A DNA stretch of 50,236 bases from the NCBI GenBank assembly GCA_016124855.1, contig WGMX01000046.1, positions 1-50,236 on the forward strand, read 5' to 3'. The notes under the pieces were generated by a model. That model worked only from the letters and a program-made list of their open reading frames with translations, was not told where the DNA came from and did no database searches. This DNA comes from Anaerolineaceae bacterium (lineage in GTDB: Bacteria; Chloroflexota; Anaerolineae; Aggregatilineales; Phototrophicaceae). Below, in pieces: positions 7,561 to 15,902 of this stretch. Position 1 is the stretch's first letter, and the number at the start of each line of letters is the position of its first letter. Made by a program: the position numbers and the translations under genes.

Positions 7561-8418
7561 TTACATGCCGACTTGATAGGCTGGTGGCATGTAATCGCGC
7601 TTATCGACCTTCGAAAAGGGTTCGAGCATCGCCATACTTTGGGGTTCATCGGGGCAGTGCTTGCGCCACCATTCCAAGAAGGGAAGCACTTCCAAACGTG
7701 CCGAGCGGTATTCTTGGACGACCAGATGACCAACCACGCCGCACTGCTCAATGAAATGGGTGCGCTCGAATTCATCGAGTACACGCTGGCTGTCAAAAGC
7801 CACTCGTCGTTGAATCGCTCGCCATTGGTCATTGTGACTTTCAAGGAGCATGTAGGAAGCGGTCATATTGCCATCCAACGGATTACCGACCGAGCCTGCG
7901 TTCAGGATGTGCCAGCCATTGACCTGCCGATCCAATATCAAGTGTGAATGAGCTGTGATGACGGTGTTTTCTTGAACACCCGCTAAGATGGTTTCGATTT
8001 CGGTGTCAGAACTGGTGGGGAGAATCGGCTCAAAGTGGCTGCGCGGGCTGCCATGCACCACTTTGATCGCAGAAGCATCTCGAAAACGCAAGGATAGGGT
8101 ATCAGGCCATGATGAAATGACATTCATCCAGTGGTCGCCCAGTTGGGCAAGCGTGTATGGAGGCAGGGTAAAGATTTTCCAATGTTCCGGTGCGCGGGAC
8201 GTTTGCCAATCGGTGAGATAAAGCTCGTTGTTCCCACGAATGATGGCGCAGGGCAGCTCAGCCAGCCGTTCCATCACTTGACGCGAAAATGGCCCCCAGT
8301 TGACCACATCACCCGCCACAATGATTTGGTCAACTGTAAATGGTTTGAGGTCATCTAGTACAGCTTCCAACGCAGGTAAATTGCTATGAATGTCCGAAAG
8401 CACAGCCAAGCGTGTCAT
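7561..8418 (-). CDS. Calcineurin-like metallophosphoesterase
   Basis: A 285-aa protein of the YfcE/MJ0936-like branch of metallophosphoesterases. The dimetal motifs appear in order: LSDIHSN near the N-terminus, then VAGDVVNWGP, then IRGNNE, VHGSPR, and finally TAHSH followed by NAGSVGNP. These supply the Asp, His and Asn ligands of the binuclear centre. Such enzymes hydrolyse phosphodiesters; the physiological substrate cannot be told. The C-terminal 80 residues, after SVGNPLDGN, include a VVQEYRSARLEVLPFLEWW segment typical of this group. MTRLAVL is preferred as the start (AGGGA upstream) over an in-frame ATG 48 bases earlier. Convergent with MFS paralogue B. Confidence 0.85.
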   Translation of the reverse strand: MTRLAVLSDIHSNLPALEAVLDDLKPFTVDQIIVAGDVVNWGPFSRQVMERLAELPCAIIRGNNELYLTDWQTSRAPEHWKIFTLPPYTLAQLGDHWMNVISSWPDTLSLRFRDASAIKVVHGSPRSHFEPILPTSSDTEIETILAGVQENTVITAHSHLILDRQVNGWHILNAGSVGNPLDGNMTASYMLLESHNDQWRAIQRRVAFDSQRVLDEFERTHFIEQCGVVGHLVVQEYRSARLEVLPFLEWWRKHCPDEPQSMAMLEPFSKVDKRDYMPPAYQVGM

Positions 8419-8515
8419 CGCTATAATCCCTTTTTGGTTCACCCGATAACGCCGCTTATGATACATCGAGTGAGGGGAGACTTAGATGATGATTGCCCGC
8501 CGCTTGATCTGTGCT

Positions 8516-9160
8516 TTATCCGGTCGCCACGAGTGGATGCGTTCGTAGTCGCCCAAGATACCAGCGCACGGCAAGCTGGCTGATGCCGCGTGTGATGGCA
8601 TAATTGATGATGAAACCGAGTATTAAACCGAGTCCGGGAATGAGTTTTGCGAAGGCTTTTTCGGTTATCATCTCGACCAACCGGCGTGATAAGCCCAAGC
8701 CGAAAGCCTGTGTCTGGTTAGAAACATACTCATCGATTTGTCCACCTTCACCGAGTTTGAGGGTTTGCCCCAAACTCAATATCGGGGTGGTGGCATTCGC
8801 GCCTTGAGGGTTGAGCGCCCAAGCAATGAAGTGAAGTGTTGCGTTCTGAATGCGGGCGGTTGCATACAGATCAATGGTCATGCCAAAGGGTAGGAAGGGC
8901 AGACCGCCAACGCTGGTGATTGCGCCGATGATCCCACTGCGAATGGCCTGCCGGTGAATGATCCGGTTCACCAATGTTTCGGGGCTGGCGTGTGGATTTT
9001 GGGCCTTCATATGTTCAAACTGCTGGTGCAAATCAACTGTATCGGGTGTCAGGTAGCGCTGCCCATTTCGAATGACCCACGCTGAAGCGATTATCAGGAT
9101 AAGGGTTGGAAGCACACAACATAAGGCTGCTGCTACCAACCAGCTATTGTTATTATCCAT
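8516..9160 (-). CDS. Membrane protein, EcsC-like region
   Basis: A 214-aa protein with an N-terminal membrane segment (about residues 6-25). A central hydrophobic stretch, SGIIGAITSVGGLPFLPFG, is followed by DLYATARIQNATLHFIAW, and near the C-terminus comes KLIPGLGLILGFIINY. The paired 'G-x-x-P-x-x-P-x-x-x-x-D-L' and 'I-P-x-x-G-x-x-x-G' segments resemble EcsC-family proteins, whose role is poorly understood. The ATG at 9160 is preferred because GGAGG lies ten bases upstream. A 24-residue upstream extension is open but not supported. Confidence 0.5.
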   Translation of the reverse strand: MDNNNSWLVAAALCCVLPTLILIIASAWVIRNGQRYLTPDTVDLHQQFEHMKAQNPHASPETLVNRIIHRQAIRSGIIGAITSVGGLPFLPFGMTIDLYATARIQNATLHFIAWALNPQGANATTPILSLGQTLKLGEGGQIDEYVSNQTQAFGLGLSRRLVEMITEKAFAKLIPGLGLILGFIINYAITRGISQLAVRWYLGRLRTHPLVATG

Positions 9161-9250
9161 CGGCTGCTGACCTCCGCTTGTGTTCGCCGCCAAATATTGA
9201 CGTTTAGGATAGAAGAACGGAGGCCAAGTCACAAAGGTTACTCGGCCTAT

Positions 9251-10111
9251 TTATGATGGCTTCTCGGCTACTATTCCATACATAAGGGGTAGGTCAGGCA
9301 TATTTTCGGGTGGATAAATACGTCCATTTTCACCCTCGCGCATATCGTTAAACAATTTTGCGCCATTGAAGTAGGGATATTCCTTAAAGACTCTGAGCGC
9401 TAACCCCGCTTGGATCAATGCCATGATGATCTCGCTGACACTCCAATTAAATTCGTGACCGGGGTGCGGATTGATGAAGTCCTTTACACCTTCGATATAG
9501 CCGGACGGAGCCAGAGCTTCGCCCGATATCGCTACATAATCTCCGACACCATTGTCGAAGTGCTGGCCTTGCTGCCCATTGAAGTAGGAGAACTCTGGTT
9601 TCCAATCCCAATTGAAAATCATCGGGTAAGGATGGAAATCGAGAATGACAACTTTACCACCGGGTTTCAATATGCTGGCTACACCTTTTGCCCATGCTCC
9701 AATGTCCGAAAGCCAGACGATTGCGCCGTAGGAGGAGAAAGCTATATCAAACTTTTGGCCTTGTTGAGCAGCTTGCTCGAACCAGTCATAAACATCGCTG
9801 CGGATAAATTGACCTGAAATTCCGGTATCTGCGCTGAGTTTTTGGGCAAAAGCAATCGCGCTGTCACTAATATCTACGCCGGTCACTGTCGCTCCGAGCC
9901 GAGCGAGACTCAATGTATCTTGACCTGAATTACACTGTAAATGGACGAGTGTTTTGCCCTTCAAATCTCCTAACAACTCAATCTCATCAGGATAGAGTGT
10001 GCTGCCTCCACCGCGGAAGAAGGCTGCTTGATCCGCTTTATGACTGTTGTGGGCATCGGTCGCCGCGTTCCACGACCGACGGTTATCTTCGTGCATATCT
10101 TTACGTAACAT
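9251..10111 (-). CDS. Class I SAM-dependent methyltransferase
   Basis: A 286-aa methyltransferase. Motif I appears as VHLQCNSGQDTLSLARLGA, followed by VTGVDISDSAI, the acidic residue that holds the ribose of S-adenosylmethionine. FSSYGAIVWLSD and LKPGGKVVILDFHP follow as motifs II-III. The pattern 'Q-C-N-x-G-x-D-T-L-S-L-A' is common in small-molecule methyltransferases with no assigned substrate. Two later ATGs compete; 10111 has AGAGAG seven bases upstream. The gene lies 37 bases downstream of the ABC-F stop, so the two may be cotranscribed. Confidence 0.85.
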   Translation of the reverse strand: MLRKDMHEDNRRSWNAATDAHNSHKADQAAFFRGGGSTLYPDEIELLGDLKGKTLVHLQCNSGQDTLSLARLGATVTGVDISDSAIAFAQKLSADTGISGQFIRSDVYDWFEQAAQQGQKFDIAFSSYGAIVWLSDIGAWAKGVASILKPGGKVVILDFHPYPMIFNWDWKPEFSYFNGQQGQHFDNGVGDYVAISGEALAPSGYIEGVKDFINPHPGHEFNWSVSEIIMALIQAGLALRVFKEYPYFNGAKLFNDMREGENGRIYPPENMPDLPLMYGIVAEKPS

Positions 10112-10147
10112 GTTATGTCTCTCTTGGTTTCTCCGCATTTGAGCGGG

Positions 10148-11803
10148 TTAGTTCGCTTTTATACGTCCGGTTGCGTGCAGGTAATCGGTATATCCACCGG
10201 GATACCCGCGCAAGCTGCCATCATCCAATTCCACGACTCGATCAACGACCCGATCAAGAAAATAACGGTCATGCGAGATGGTTAAAATCGCGCCTTCAAA
10301 ATCTTCCAACGCGCTTTCCAGCACTTCGACCGCATAGATGTCGAGGTTGTTGGTCGGCTCATCCAGCAGGAGCAGGTTGGGTTTTTGGAGCATCAGGCAA
10401 GCGAGTTGTAGACGACTCCGTTCACCACCGCTAAAGCCGCTAATGGGCAGTCGCAGTTGATCATATTTAAACAGGAACTTGAGCAAGAAAGCGACTGCTT
10501 CACCTTCATGCATGGGTTTGACATCCCGCACCAACTCCAACGGTGAACGGTGGAGAAAGTTGGTCAGTGTTTGATGTTCTTGCGAGTAGTAGCCGATTTT
10601 GTTGCTTGGCCCGACTTTGATTTGACCGTCTAATGGTTCGAGCTCACCGAGTATTAGCTTGAACAACACCGACTTACCCGCGCCGTTTGGCCCGATCAAA
10701 CCGACACGTTCGCCGTGCCACACCTGTATGTTCAGATCGAGAAATAACAAATCGTCGCCAAAGCCCATTGTCAGATTGGCAAGTTCTAACGCCCTGTTAC
10801 TGCCACGCGAACCTTCAATTTGTAAGTCCATCCGTTTGCGATCTGTGACACGCTCGATGATTTCCCCGTTGGCTTCCATGCGGTCAAGCATTTTCTGTCG
10901 GCTGTGGGCTTGTCGGGCGTAACGTTCGTTCAAATCTGCGGCTGCTTTTTCCAGCCATAATTTGATATTGGCCTCGACTTGCTGAATTTTCTTTTGCTGA
11001 GCCGCGTACATTTGCTGCTGACGTAAACGCCGCAGTTCGACCTCAGTGGCATACCAACTGTAATTGCCTGCAAAGAGGGTTAACGTGCCGTTATCCAATT
11101 CTGCAATTTGAGTTACGACTTCATCCAACAGATAGCGGTCATGGGATACGATGATTACCGCGCCGTTATAATCGCGGATAAAACCTTCTAAGTGACGTTT
11201 GGCATTAAGATCAAGGTGGTTGTCTGGTTCGTCTAGCAAAAGTACATCCGGTTGTTCGATTGCCAGTTGGACTAATTTCGCCAGCTTTTTCTGCCCACCG
11301 CTCAGCGATTCGGTTGGCAAGCCATAATCGGCAGTGGAGAATCCCAAACGCATGAGCAGTTCTTTGACACGGGCTTCGTGACGGTTGCCGCCTAACTTTT
11401 CAAACTCCGCCAGTGCTTTTTCTTGGCGGGCGAGGGTGCGTGTTAATTTACCTTCGTCGCCATAAACAACCGGATCGCCCAATGATGTTTCGATACGCGC
11501 GAGTTCGGCTTCGACATTGGCGAGTTCCGGGGGTGGTCGTCGGGCTTCTTCCCATAAAGTTCGCCCCGGTATGAGTTCGACTTCTTGGGGGAGATAACCG
11601 ACACGGATACCTTTAATAAAGTTGATTGTGCCACCGTCTGGTTGGTATATGCCTGCCAGCGCTTTCATAAGGCTGGATTTACCTGCACCGTTTGGCCCGA
11701 CTAAGCCAGTTCTTTCGCGGTTGCTAATCGCCCAACTGAGATCACGGAAGATTTCGCGTCCGGCATGGTTGATAACGAGGTGATCAATATTGATGATGTG
11801 CAT
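10148..11803 (-). CDS. ABC-F family ATPase (ribosome-associated)
   Basis: A 551-aa soluble protein with two ATP-binding cassettes and no membrane segments, the ABC-F architecture. Cassette 1 has GPNGAGKSSL, LSGGQKKLA and LLLDEPDNHLD; cassette 2 has GPNGAGKSVL, FSGGERSRL and LLLDEPTNNLD. The charged linker between them (about residues 240-310) is the P-site tRNA interaction motif that reaches into the ribosome. ABC-F proteins act in translation, either as housekeeping factors such as Uup and EttA or as antibiotic-resistance ribosome-protection factors; sequence alone does not decide. Cassette 1 has EPDN in place of the usual EPTN. The start MHIINIDHLV is preferred because AAGGAA lies just upstream. 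An unusual leader precedes it. Confidence 0.92.
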   Translation of the reverse strand: MHIINIDHLVINHAGREIFRDLSWAISNRERTGLVGPNGAGKSSLMKALAGIYQPDGGTINFIKGIRVGYLPQEVELIPGRTLWEEARRPPPELANVEAELARIETSLGDPVVYGDEGKLTRTLARQEKALAEFEKLGGNRHEARVKELLMRLGFSTADYGLPTESLSGGQKKLAKLVQLAIEQPDVLLLDEPDNHLDLNAKRHLEGFIRDYNGAVIIVSHDRYLLDEVVTQIAELDNGTLTLFAGNYSWYATEVELRRLRQQQMYAAQQKKIQQVEANIKLWLEKAAADLNERYARQAHSRQKMLDRMEANGEIIERVTDRKRMDLQIEGSRGSNRALELANLTMGFGDDLLFLDLNIQVWHGERVGLIGPNGAGKSVLFKLILGELEPLDGQIKVGPSNKIGYYSQEHQTLTNFLHRSPLELVRDVKPMHEGEAVAFLLKFLFKYDQLRLPISGFSGGERSRLQLACLMLQKPNLLLLDEPTNNLDIYAVEVLESALEDFEGAILTISHDRYFLDRVVDRVVELDDGSLRGYPGGYTDYLHATGRIKAN

Positions 11804-11822
11804 TTCTAAGTTCCTTAAATCT

Positions 11823-11882
11823 CCAGTCAACAGTTAAGCGTGAAAGTCTGAACACCCGCAGCGGGTGATTACTGTTGACTGG
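11823..11882. promoter_or_regulatory. Nested inverted repeat in ABC-F leader
   Basis: A 12-bp perfect inverted repeat (CCAGTCAACAGT at 11823-11834, ACTGTTGACTGG at 11871-11882) encloses a second perfect palindrome, CACCCGC-A-GCGGGTG, at 11853-11867. In the ABC-F transcript it ends about 20 nt before the start codon. It could be an RNA switch, an operator pair, or the relic of a small mobile element. Confidence 0.5.
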
Positions 11883-11893
11883 CATTCAGAATC

Positions 11894-11923
11894 AAAACGG
11901 CCACAGGTGCGCCCTGTGGCCGT
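11894..11923 (-). terminator. Intrinsic terminator or attenuator upstream of ABC-F
   Basis: An 11-bp perfect stem (ACGGCCACAGG / CCTGTGGCCGT) with a 5-nt loop is followed on the minus strand by TTTTGATT. It lies about 190 nt past the GT4 stop and about 90 nt before the ABC-F start. It can act as the terminator of the glycosyltransferase genes or as an attenuator in the ABC-F leader. Confidence 0.65.
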
Positions 11924-11974
11924 CAGTATTACGAGTTGCATTACAAATCTTACACGGTCAATAGGCGCGTTTAA

Positions 11975-12043
11975 CTAAGGTGCGCCCTTGTTGGATGCCT
12001 TGCGGACAAAAAGTAGTGCGTTATGACCTGTGATGTATATCAT
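11975..12043 (-). CDS. Possible 22-aa leader peptide of ABC-F gene
   Basis: An ATG-to-TAG frame encoding MIYITGHNALLFVRKASNKG followed by Ala-Pro. It begins within one or two bases of the predicted transcription start and has no Shine-Dalgarno sequence, so it would be leaderless. Its last codons contain AGGGCGCACCT, and the same 11 bases recur in the terminator hairpin at 11905-11915. Leader peptides regulate many resistance-type ABC-F genes by ribosome stalling. Here the frame is short and may be chance. Confidence 0.22.
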   Translation of the reverse strand: MIYITGHNALLFVRKASNKGAP

Positions 12044-12050
12044 GTTGAGT

Positions 12051-12080
12051 AGTTTAGCAGAATATCTACCAATTTTGCAA
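12051..12080 (-). promoter_or_regulatory. Candidate ABC-F leader promoter
   Basis: On the minus strand TTGCAA and TAAACT are separated by 18 bases, just downstream of the GT4 stop codon. Transcription would begin near 12044. The rest of the gap 11804-12111 holds the possible leader ORF, the attenuator and the nested repeat. Confidence 0.35.
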
Positions 12081-12111
12081 TGCGACTTTGGACGGATAAA
12101 CCGTTAATTCT

Positions 12112-13140
12112 CTATTTGCCAATCGGATCAATAATCTTCTGAACACTCTCGACGTAATGATCCAAGTTAATTTTTTCCATGACCAATTGGCGGGCATTTT
12201 CACCTAAACGCTTTTGCTCCGCAGCGTTATTCCAGAGTGCCAGAATGTGTTCGCGCATCTGACTGACATTTCCGGGCGGCGTGTAGATTGCCGTTTGTTG
12301 ATCGACAACATAATCGGAGATGCCCTTCGTTTGGGTAATGATGGTCGGTTTCCCCATCGCCATTGATTCCAGCAGGCCGTTGACCCCTGCCGCATAATCA
12401 ACATCGTTTAAGGGGACGACCGCCAACCGTGCTTTCGCGTACAAATCACGCAGTTCGGTGTAGGGGATGCCGCTCAAGACCTTGACATCAGTCGAGCCTT
12501 CAACTTGTACGGTGCTTCCCCACCATAAACTGGATGCCACTACGACCAGTTTGATGTTTGTTCCTTTTAAGGCTTGCGCCAACGTCACATAATCACGCTG
12601 TTCTTGCCCGACCGCAATAATGTAATCCTCTTCATGACCATTGTCGGGGATAAAAAATTTCTGATCCACCTTATCGTAAACAAAATGGGCGCGATCTGTG
12701 GGGAAACCGAATTTCTTTACGGCATAATCCACTTGGGCGCTGCTCACACAGATTAAGTCTGAAAAGGCATTTTTAAGTTTCCAATATTGGAATAACTGCG
12801 CTTTTCGTCCGGTAGACAATTTGTGTGCCAGCAGGACATGGGGAATGGGCTTGCTTGTGGCTTGAAACATCATGGCTAAGGGGATGCCGATGCGTTCCGA
12901 AAGGGAAAGCACCAAACGATAGTCATTCGCGCGCCGCCATGCTTCCAAGGCTTGTCCCGCGTCGATTTTTATGCGTTTTTCGATTTTGCGAAGCCGGGGA
13001 TTGCCTCCATCCGTGCCCAATAAATCTGCGTCTAACGTTTGAGCGAATTCCACATAATCGATACGTGGGGCAAAAGGCAGCAGCGTTTTAGGTGTACTCA
13101 GCGTCGGATTGCTGACCAATATCAGAGGCTTCTTTGTCAT
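12112..13140 (-). CDS. Glycosyltransferase, GT4-like (GT-B fold)
   Basis: A 342-aa probable GT-B glycosyltransferase. The C-terminal half has the family pattern: LRDLYAKARLAVVPL, then GLLESMAMGKPTIITQTKGI, in which the glutamate and following G-K-P contact the nucleotide sugar, and QMREHILALWNN with NARQLVMEKI at the end. The N-terminal acceptor half is less conserved (LILVSNPTLSTPK). Donor and acceptor are unknown. AAGGA seven bases before the ATG supports the start. The neighbouring GT2 gene lies 15 bases upstream in the same direction, so both probably build the same surface glycan or glycolipid. Confidence 0.82.
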   Translation of the reverse strand: MTKKPLILVSNPTLSTPKTLLPFAPRIDYVEFAQTLDADLLGTDGGNPRLRKIEKRIKIDAGQALEAWRRANDYRLVLSLSERIGIPLAMMFQATSKPIPHVLLAHKLSTGRKAQLFQYWKLKNAFSDLICVSSAQVDYAVKKFGFPTDRAHFVYDKVDQKFFIPDNGHEEDYIIAVGQEQRDYVTLAQALKGTNIKLVVVASSLWWGSTVQVEGSTDVKVLSGIPYTELRDLYAKARLAVVPLNDVDYAAGVNGLLESMAMGKPTIITQTKGISDYVVDQQTAIYTPPGNVSQMREHILALWNNAAEQKRLGENARQLVMEKINLDHYVESVQKIIDPIGK

Positions 13141-13155
13141 TCAGATATCCTTAAG

Positions 13156-14079
13156 TTAAAAGCCCGGTATGGAACGCAAAAGTGTGTAGTAAGCCGATTG
13201 TTTTTGTTTAGACTGACTGCCTTTACCGATCAGTGCCAGCAGGGTAAAGGCAGAAACACGAACACTTGCGTACATACTGAGGATAAATTTGAGGCAGAGC
13301 GCCGATAATTTGCCATAATGTTTACGGAAAAAACGTACCCGTGACCGATATAAGCGCAGTAAGGTTTCACCTTTTACGGCGTTGCTGCTGCCTCCCCAGA
13401 GGTGAATGCATTCCACGCCCGGATAGAAGAGGATTTTCCAACCGGCGTCTTTGAAGCGGTAGCACCAGTCTACTTCTTCGGAGTACATGAAAAAACCTTC
13501 ATCCATCATGCCAACTTTGGGGATAAGATCAGCTCGTACCAGCATGAATGCCCCTAAAATGGCATCTACATCGCGGGTGTCGTTGTAATCCCAATCAGTC
13601 ATCAAATATTTGCCGAACAGGCTGCTTTTGGGGAAAAGTTTGTCCAGTCCTAAGGCGATAATAATTTCGGTGGTTAAGGTCGGGAATGTGGCGCAGGAAG
13701 GTTGTAAGCTGCCATCCCCGTACAAGAGTTTGCAACCTGCCATTCCGGCTTCAGGGTGTTCATCCATAAAGGCGACCATCGCGTCGATGGTGTTTTCCTT
13801 AACAAAGGCATCACTGTTGAGCAGAAGAACGTAGCGGCCTTCCGACACTTTCATGGCCTGATTATTGGCGGTGGCGAAGCCTACATTACCCTCATTGGCA
13901 ATGAGCTTGACATTAGGGAAATCACGCCGCACCATTTCTTGGCTGCCGTCCGTCGAGGCGTTATCGACAACAAATGTTTCATAGCTGATTTTTTTGACCG
14001 TTGATTCGACGCATTGTAGACATCGGGTCAACAAGTCTTTAGCGTTCCAATTGACGATAATGATGGATAAATCAAGCAT
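13156..14079 (-). CDS. Glycosyltransferase family 2 (rhamnosyltransferase-like)
   Basis: A 307-aa GT-A enzyme. It begins MLDLSIIIVNWNAKDLL. The nucleotide-binding VDNASTDGS, the metal-binding region LLNSDAF and the acceptor-side EEVDWCYRFKDAGW are all present in order. This pattern is typical of the WbbL-like branch that adds rhamnose or other sugars to polysaccharides. The C-terminal 60 residues are hydrophobic and may associate with the membrane. The start at 14079 is supported by GGAG seven bases upstream; the longer frame to 14193 runs through the promoter of the divergent asparaginase gene. First gene of a two-gene unit with the GT4 enzyme. Confidence 0.88.
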   Translation of the reverse strand: MLDLSIIIVNWNAKDLLTRCLQCVESTVKKISYETFVVDNASTDGSQEMVRRDFPNVKLIANEGNVGFATANNQAMKVSEGRYVLLLNSDAFVKENTIDAMVAFMDEHPEAGMAGCKLLYGDGSLQPSCATFPTLTTEIIIALGLDKLFPKSSLFGKYLMTDWDYNDTRDVDAILGAFMLVRADLIPKVGMMDEGFFMYSEEVDWCYRFKDAGWKILFYPGVECIHLWGGSSNAVKGETLLRLYRSRVRFFRKHYGKLSALCLKFILSMYASVRVSAFTLLALIGKGSQSKQKQSAYYTLLRSIPGF

Positions 14080-14205
14080 AAAATTGCTCCGCACATTCGC
14101 TAACACACCCGCAGTTTGCCTAATATACCTTGCTTTGACCTTTCGTGTGTGCAGAGCCTTTTGATACAATCTAAATCTATTTTGGCTTATCAAAGGTTAT
14201 GATGT

Positions 14206-15120
14206 ATGACTGGCAGTCCCAAACCGCGTCTAATTGTTCATGGTGGAGCAGGAACTTGGGTGGGATTTGATGAGGCATCTGTGTTAAAGGCCATGCGGAA
14301 AGCAGCCGAAGTTGGTTGGGAAATCCTCAAGGCGGGCGGTTCGGCGCTGGATGCAGTCGAAAAAGCCACCAACATTATGGAAGATGATCCGCAGTTCGAC
14401 TCGGGGTTTGGCAGTTTTGTGAACGCGGCTGGCGAGGTCGAAATGGATGCGCTGATTGCTGATGGCAGCACAATTAAGTATGGGGCTGTAGCAGCAGTCA
14501 AACGTGTGCAGTATCCGATTTCGTTGGCGCGACTGGTCATGACCAGAACCAATAACCTTTTCTTTGTGGCTGACGGGGCAGATCAACTGGCGGCAGAACT
14601 TGGAATGCCATTGGTGGCGAATACCCAAATGATTACTCCACAAGAATTTGAGGCGTTCCGTGCGCGACGGGCCAAAAATGCCGTTTCTCAAGTTGGGCAA
14701 GGGACAGGAACCTGCGGAGCGGTAGCATTGGATGCGAACGGACATGTTGCCAGCGCGACCTCGACAGGTGGCGTGCCGGAAAAACGTAAGGGGCGTGTTG
14801 GGGATACACCGATTTTTGGCGCGGGCGGCTATGCTGAGGATGGGTTAGGCGGCGCAAGCTCGACCGGTGTAGGCGAGAACATTATGCGCTTTTTCTTATG
14901 TAAGCGAGTGGTGGATTCGATGTCTAGTGGAATCGGCGCGCAGATGGCCGCACAATCTGGTTTGGAATTTTTAAGTGCCCGTGTTCCTTCACCAGAAGCG
15001 GGTATCATTGTGGTCGGCTCGGATGGAAGTGTTGGTTCATCACACACGACCTCGCATATGCCGACTGCTTGGGTAACAGCCGATGGCGATATTCAGGCTA
15101 CAATGAAATCAATAAGTTAA
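14206..15120 (+). CDS. Isoaspartyl peptidase / L-asparaginase (Ntn-hydrolase)
   Basis: A 304-aa plant-type asparaginase of the N-terminal nucleophile family, which self-cleaves into two chains and removes isoaspartyl residues or deaminates asparagine. The autocleavage and nucleophile site is GTGTCGAVALD with T169 as the predicted nucleophile. It is followed by ATSTGG and KRKGRVGDTPIFGAGGYA, the substrate-binding loops. The N-terminal HGGAGTW is also diagnostic. AAAGG lies nine bases before the ATG. It is followed after 21 bases by methionine aminopeptidase in the same direction, so protein repair and peptide turnover appear to be cotranscribed. Confidence 0.92.
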   Translation: MTGSPKPRLIVHGGAGTWVGFDEASVLKAMRKAAEVGWEILKAGGSALDAVEKATNIMEDDPQFDSGFGSFVNAAGEVEMDALIADGSTIKYGAVAAVKRVQYPISLARLVMTRTNNLFFVADGADQLAAELGMPLVANTQMITPQEFEAFRARRAKNAVSQVGQGTGTCGAVALDANGHVASATSTGGVPEKRKGRVGDTPIFGAGGYAEDGLGGASSTGVGENIMRFFLCKRVVDSMSSGIGAQMAAQSGLEFLSARVPSPEAGIIVVGSDGSVGSSHTTSHMPTAWVTADGDIQATMKSIS

Positions 15121-15141
15121 CAGGTTAGAGTAAGGTGCATT

Positions 15142-15885
15142 ATGGTTATTCAATCTCAACGTGACATGGCAGGCTTGGTAAAAATTGGGAAGATCGTGGG
15201 AACGACTTTACAGCGCATGTTGGCTGAAGTTCAACCCGGTATCACCACTGGCGAATTGGATGCCATTGGCGCAGCGTTATTGAAGAAGGAAGGCGCGCAT
15301 TCTGCACCTATTCTGATGTACAAATTCCCCGGTACAACTTGCATTAGCATCAATGATGAGGCGGCGCACGGCATCCCCGGTAAGCGGGTGGTGCAGGTTG
15401 GTGACTTAGTGAACATTGATGTATCGGCAGAACTCGATGGTTATTATGCGGATACGGCAGCGACAATTGCGATGGTTCCGGTTTCGGGTGTCAAACAAAA
15501 GTTAGCCACCGTGGCGAAAGAAGCAATGGAAAAAGGGATTTCAGTGGCGACGGCTGGCAACAAGGTCAATGAGATCGGACGGGCGATGGAAGGAATCGTG
15601 CGTGGCGCAGGGTTTAGCATCATTCGCGATTTGCCCGGGCATGGTGTAGGACGCAAGCTCCATGAATCCCCAAGCGTGCCGGGTTTCTATAACCCACGCC
15701 TTAAAGATGTGTTGAAAGAGGGTATGGTGCTGACGGTTGAGCCGTTTGTCTCTACGAAGGCCAAGCACATTTTTACCGAAAAAGATGGTTGGACACTCAA
15801 GACACCGGATGGCAGTCCGGCGGCCCAATATGAGCATACGGTTGTCATCACTAAAGGTGCGCCTATTCTGATTACGCAGGTTTGA
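15142..15885 (+). CDS. map: Methionine aminopeptidase, type I
   Basis: A 247-aa enzyme that removes the initiator methionine from nascent proteins. The five metal ligands are visible: D93 (NIDV), D104 (YADT), H167 (LPGHGVGRKLHE), E200 (LTVEPF) and E231 (YEHTVV). The substrate-site histidine is H76 (AAHGIPG). Length is normal for type I, and there is no N-terminal zinc-finger extension. GGTG precedes the ATG by four bases. It is probably in an operon with the asparaginase gene. A genome often carries a second map near the ribosomal protein genes, so this may not be the only copy. Confidence 0.94.
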   Translation: MVIQSQRDMAGLVKIGKIVGTTLQRMLAEVQPGITTGELDAIGAALLKKEGAHSAPILMYKFPGTTCISINDEAAHGIPGKRVVQVGDLVNIDVSAELDGYYADTAATIAMVPVSGVKQKLATVAKEAMEKGISVATAGNKVNEIGRAMEGIVRGAGFSIIRDLPGHGVGRKLHESPSVPGFYNPRLKDVLKEGMVLTVEPFVSTKAKHIFTEKDGWTLKTPDGSPAAQYEHTVVITKGAPILITQV

Positions 15886-15902
15886 AAAACATATTTGTCA
15901 GT

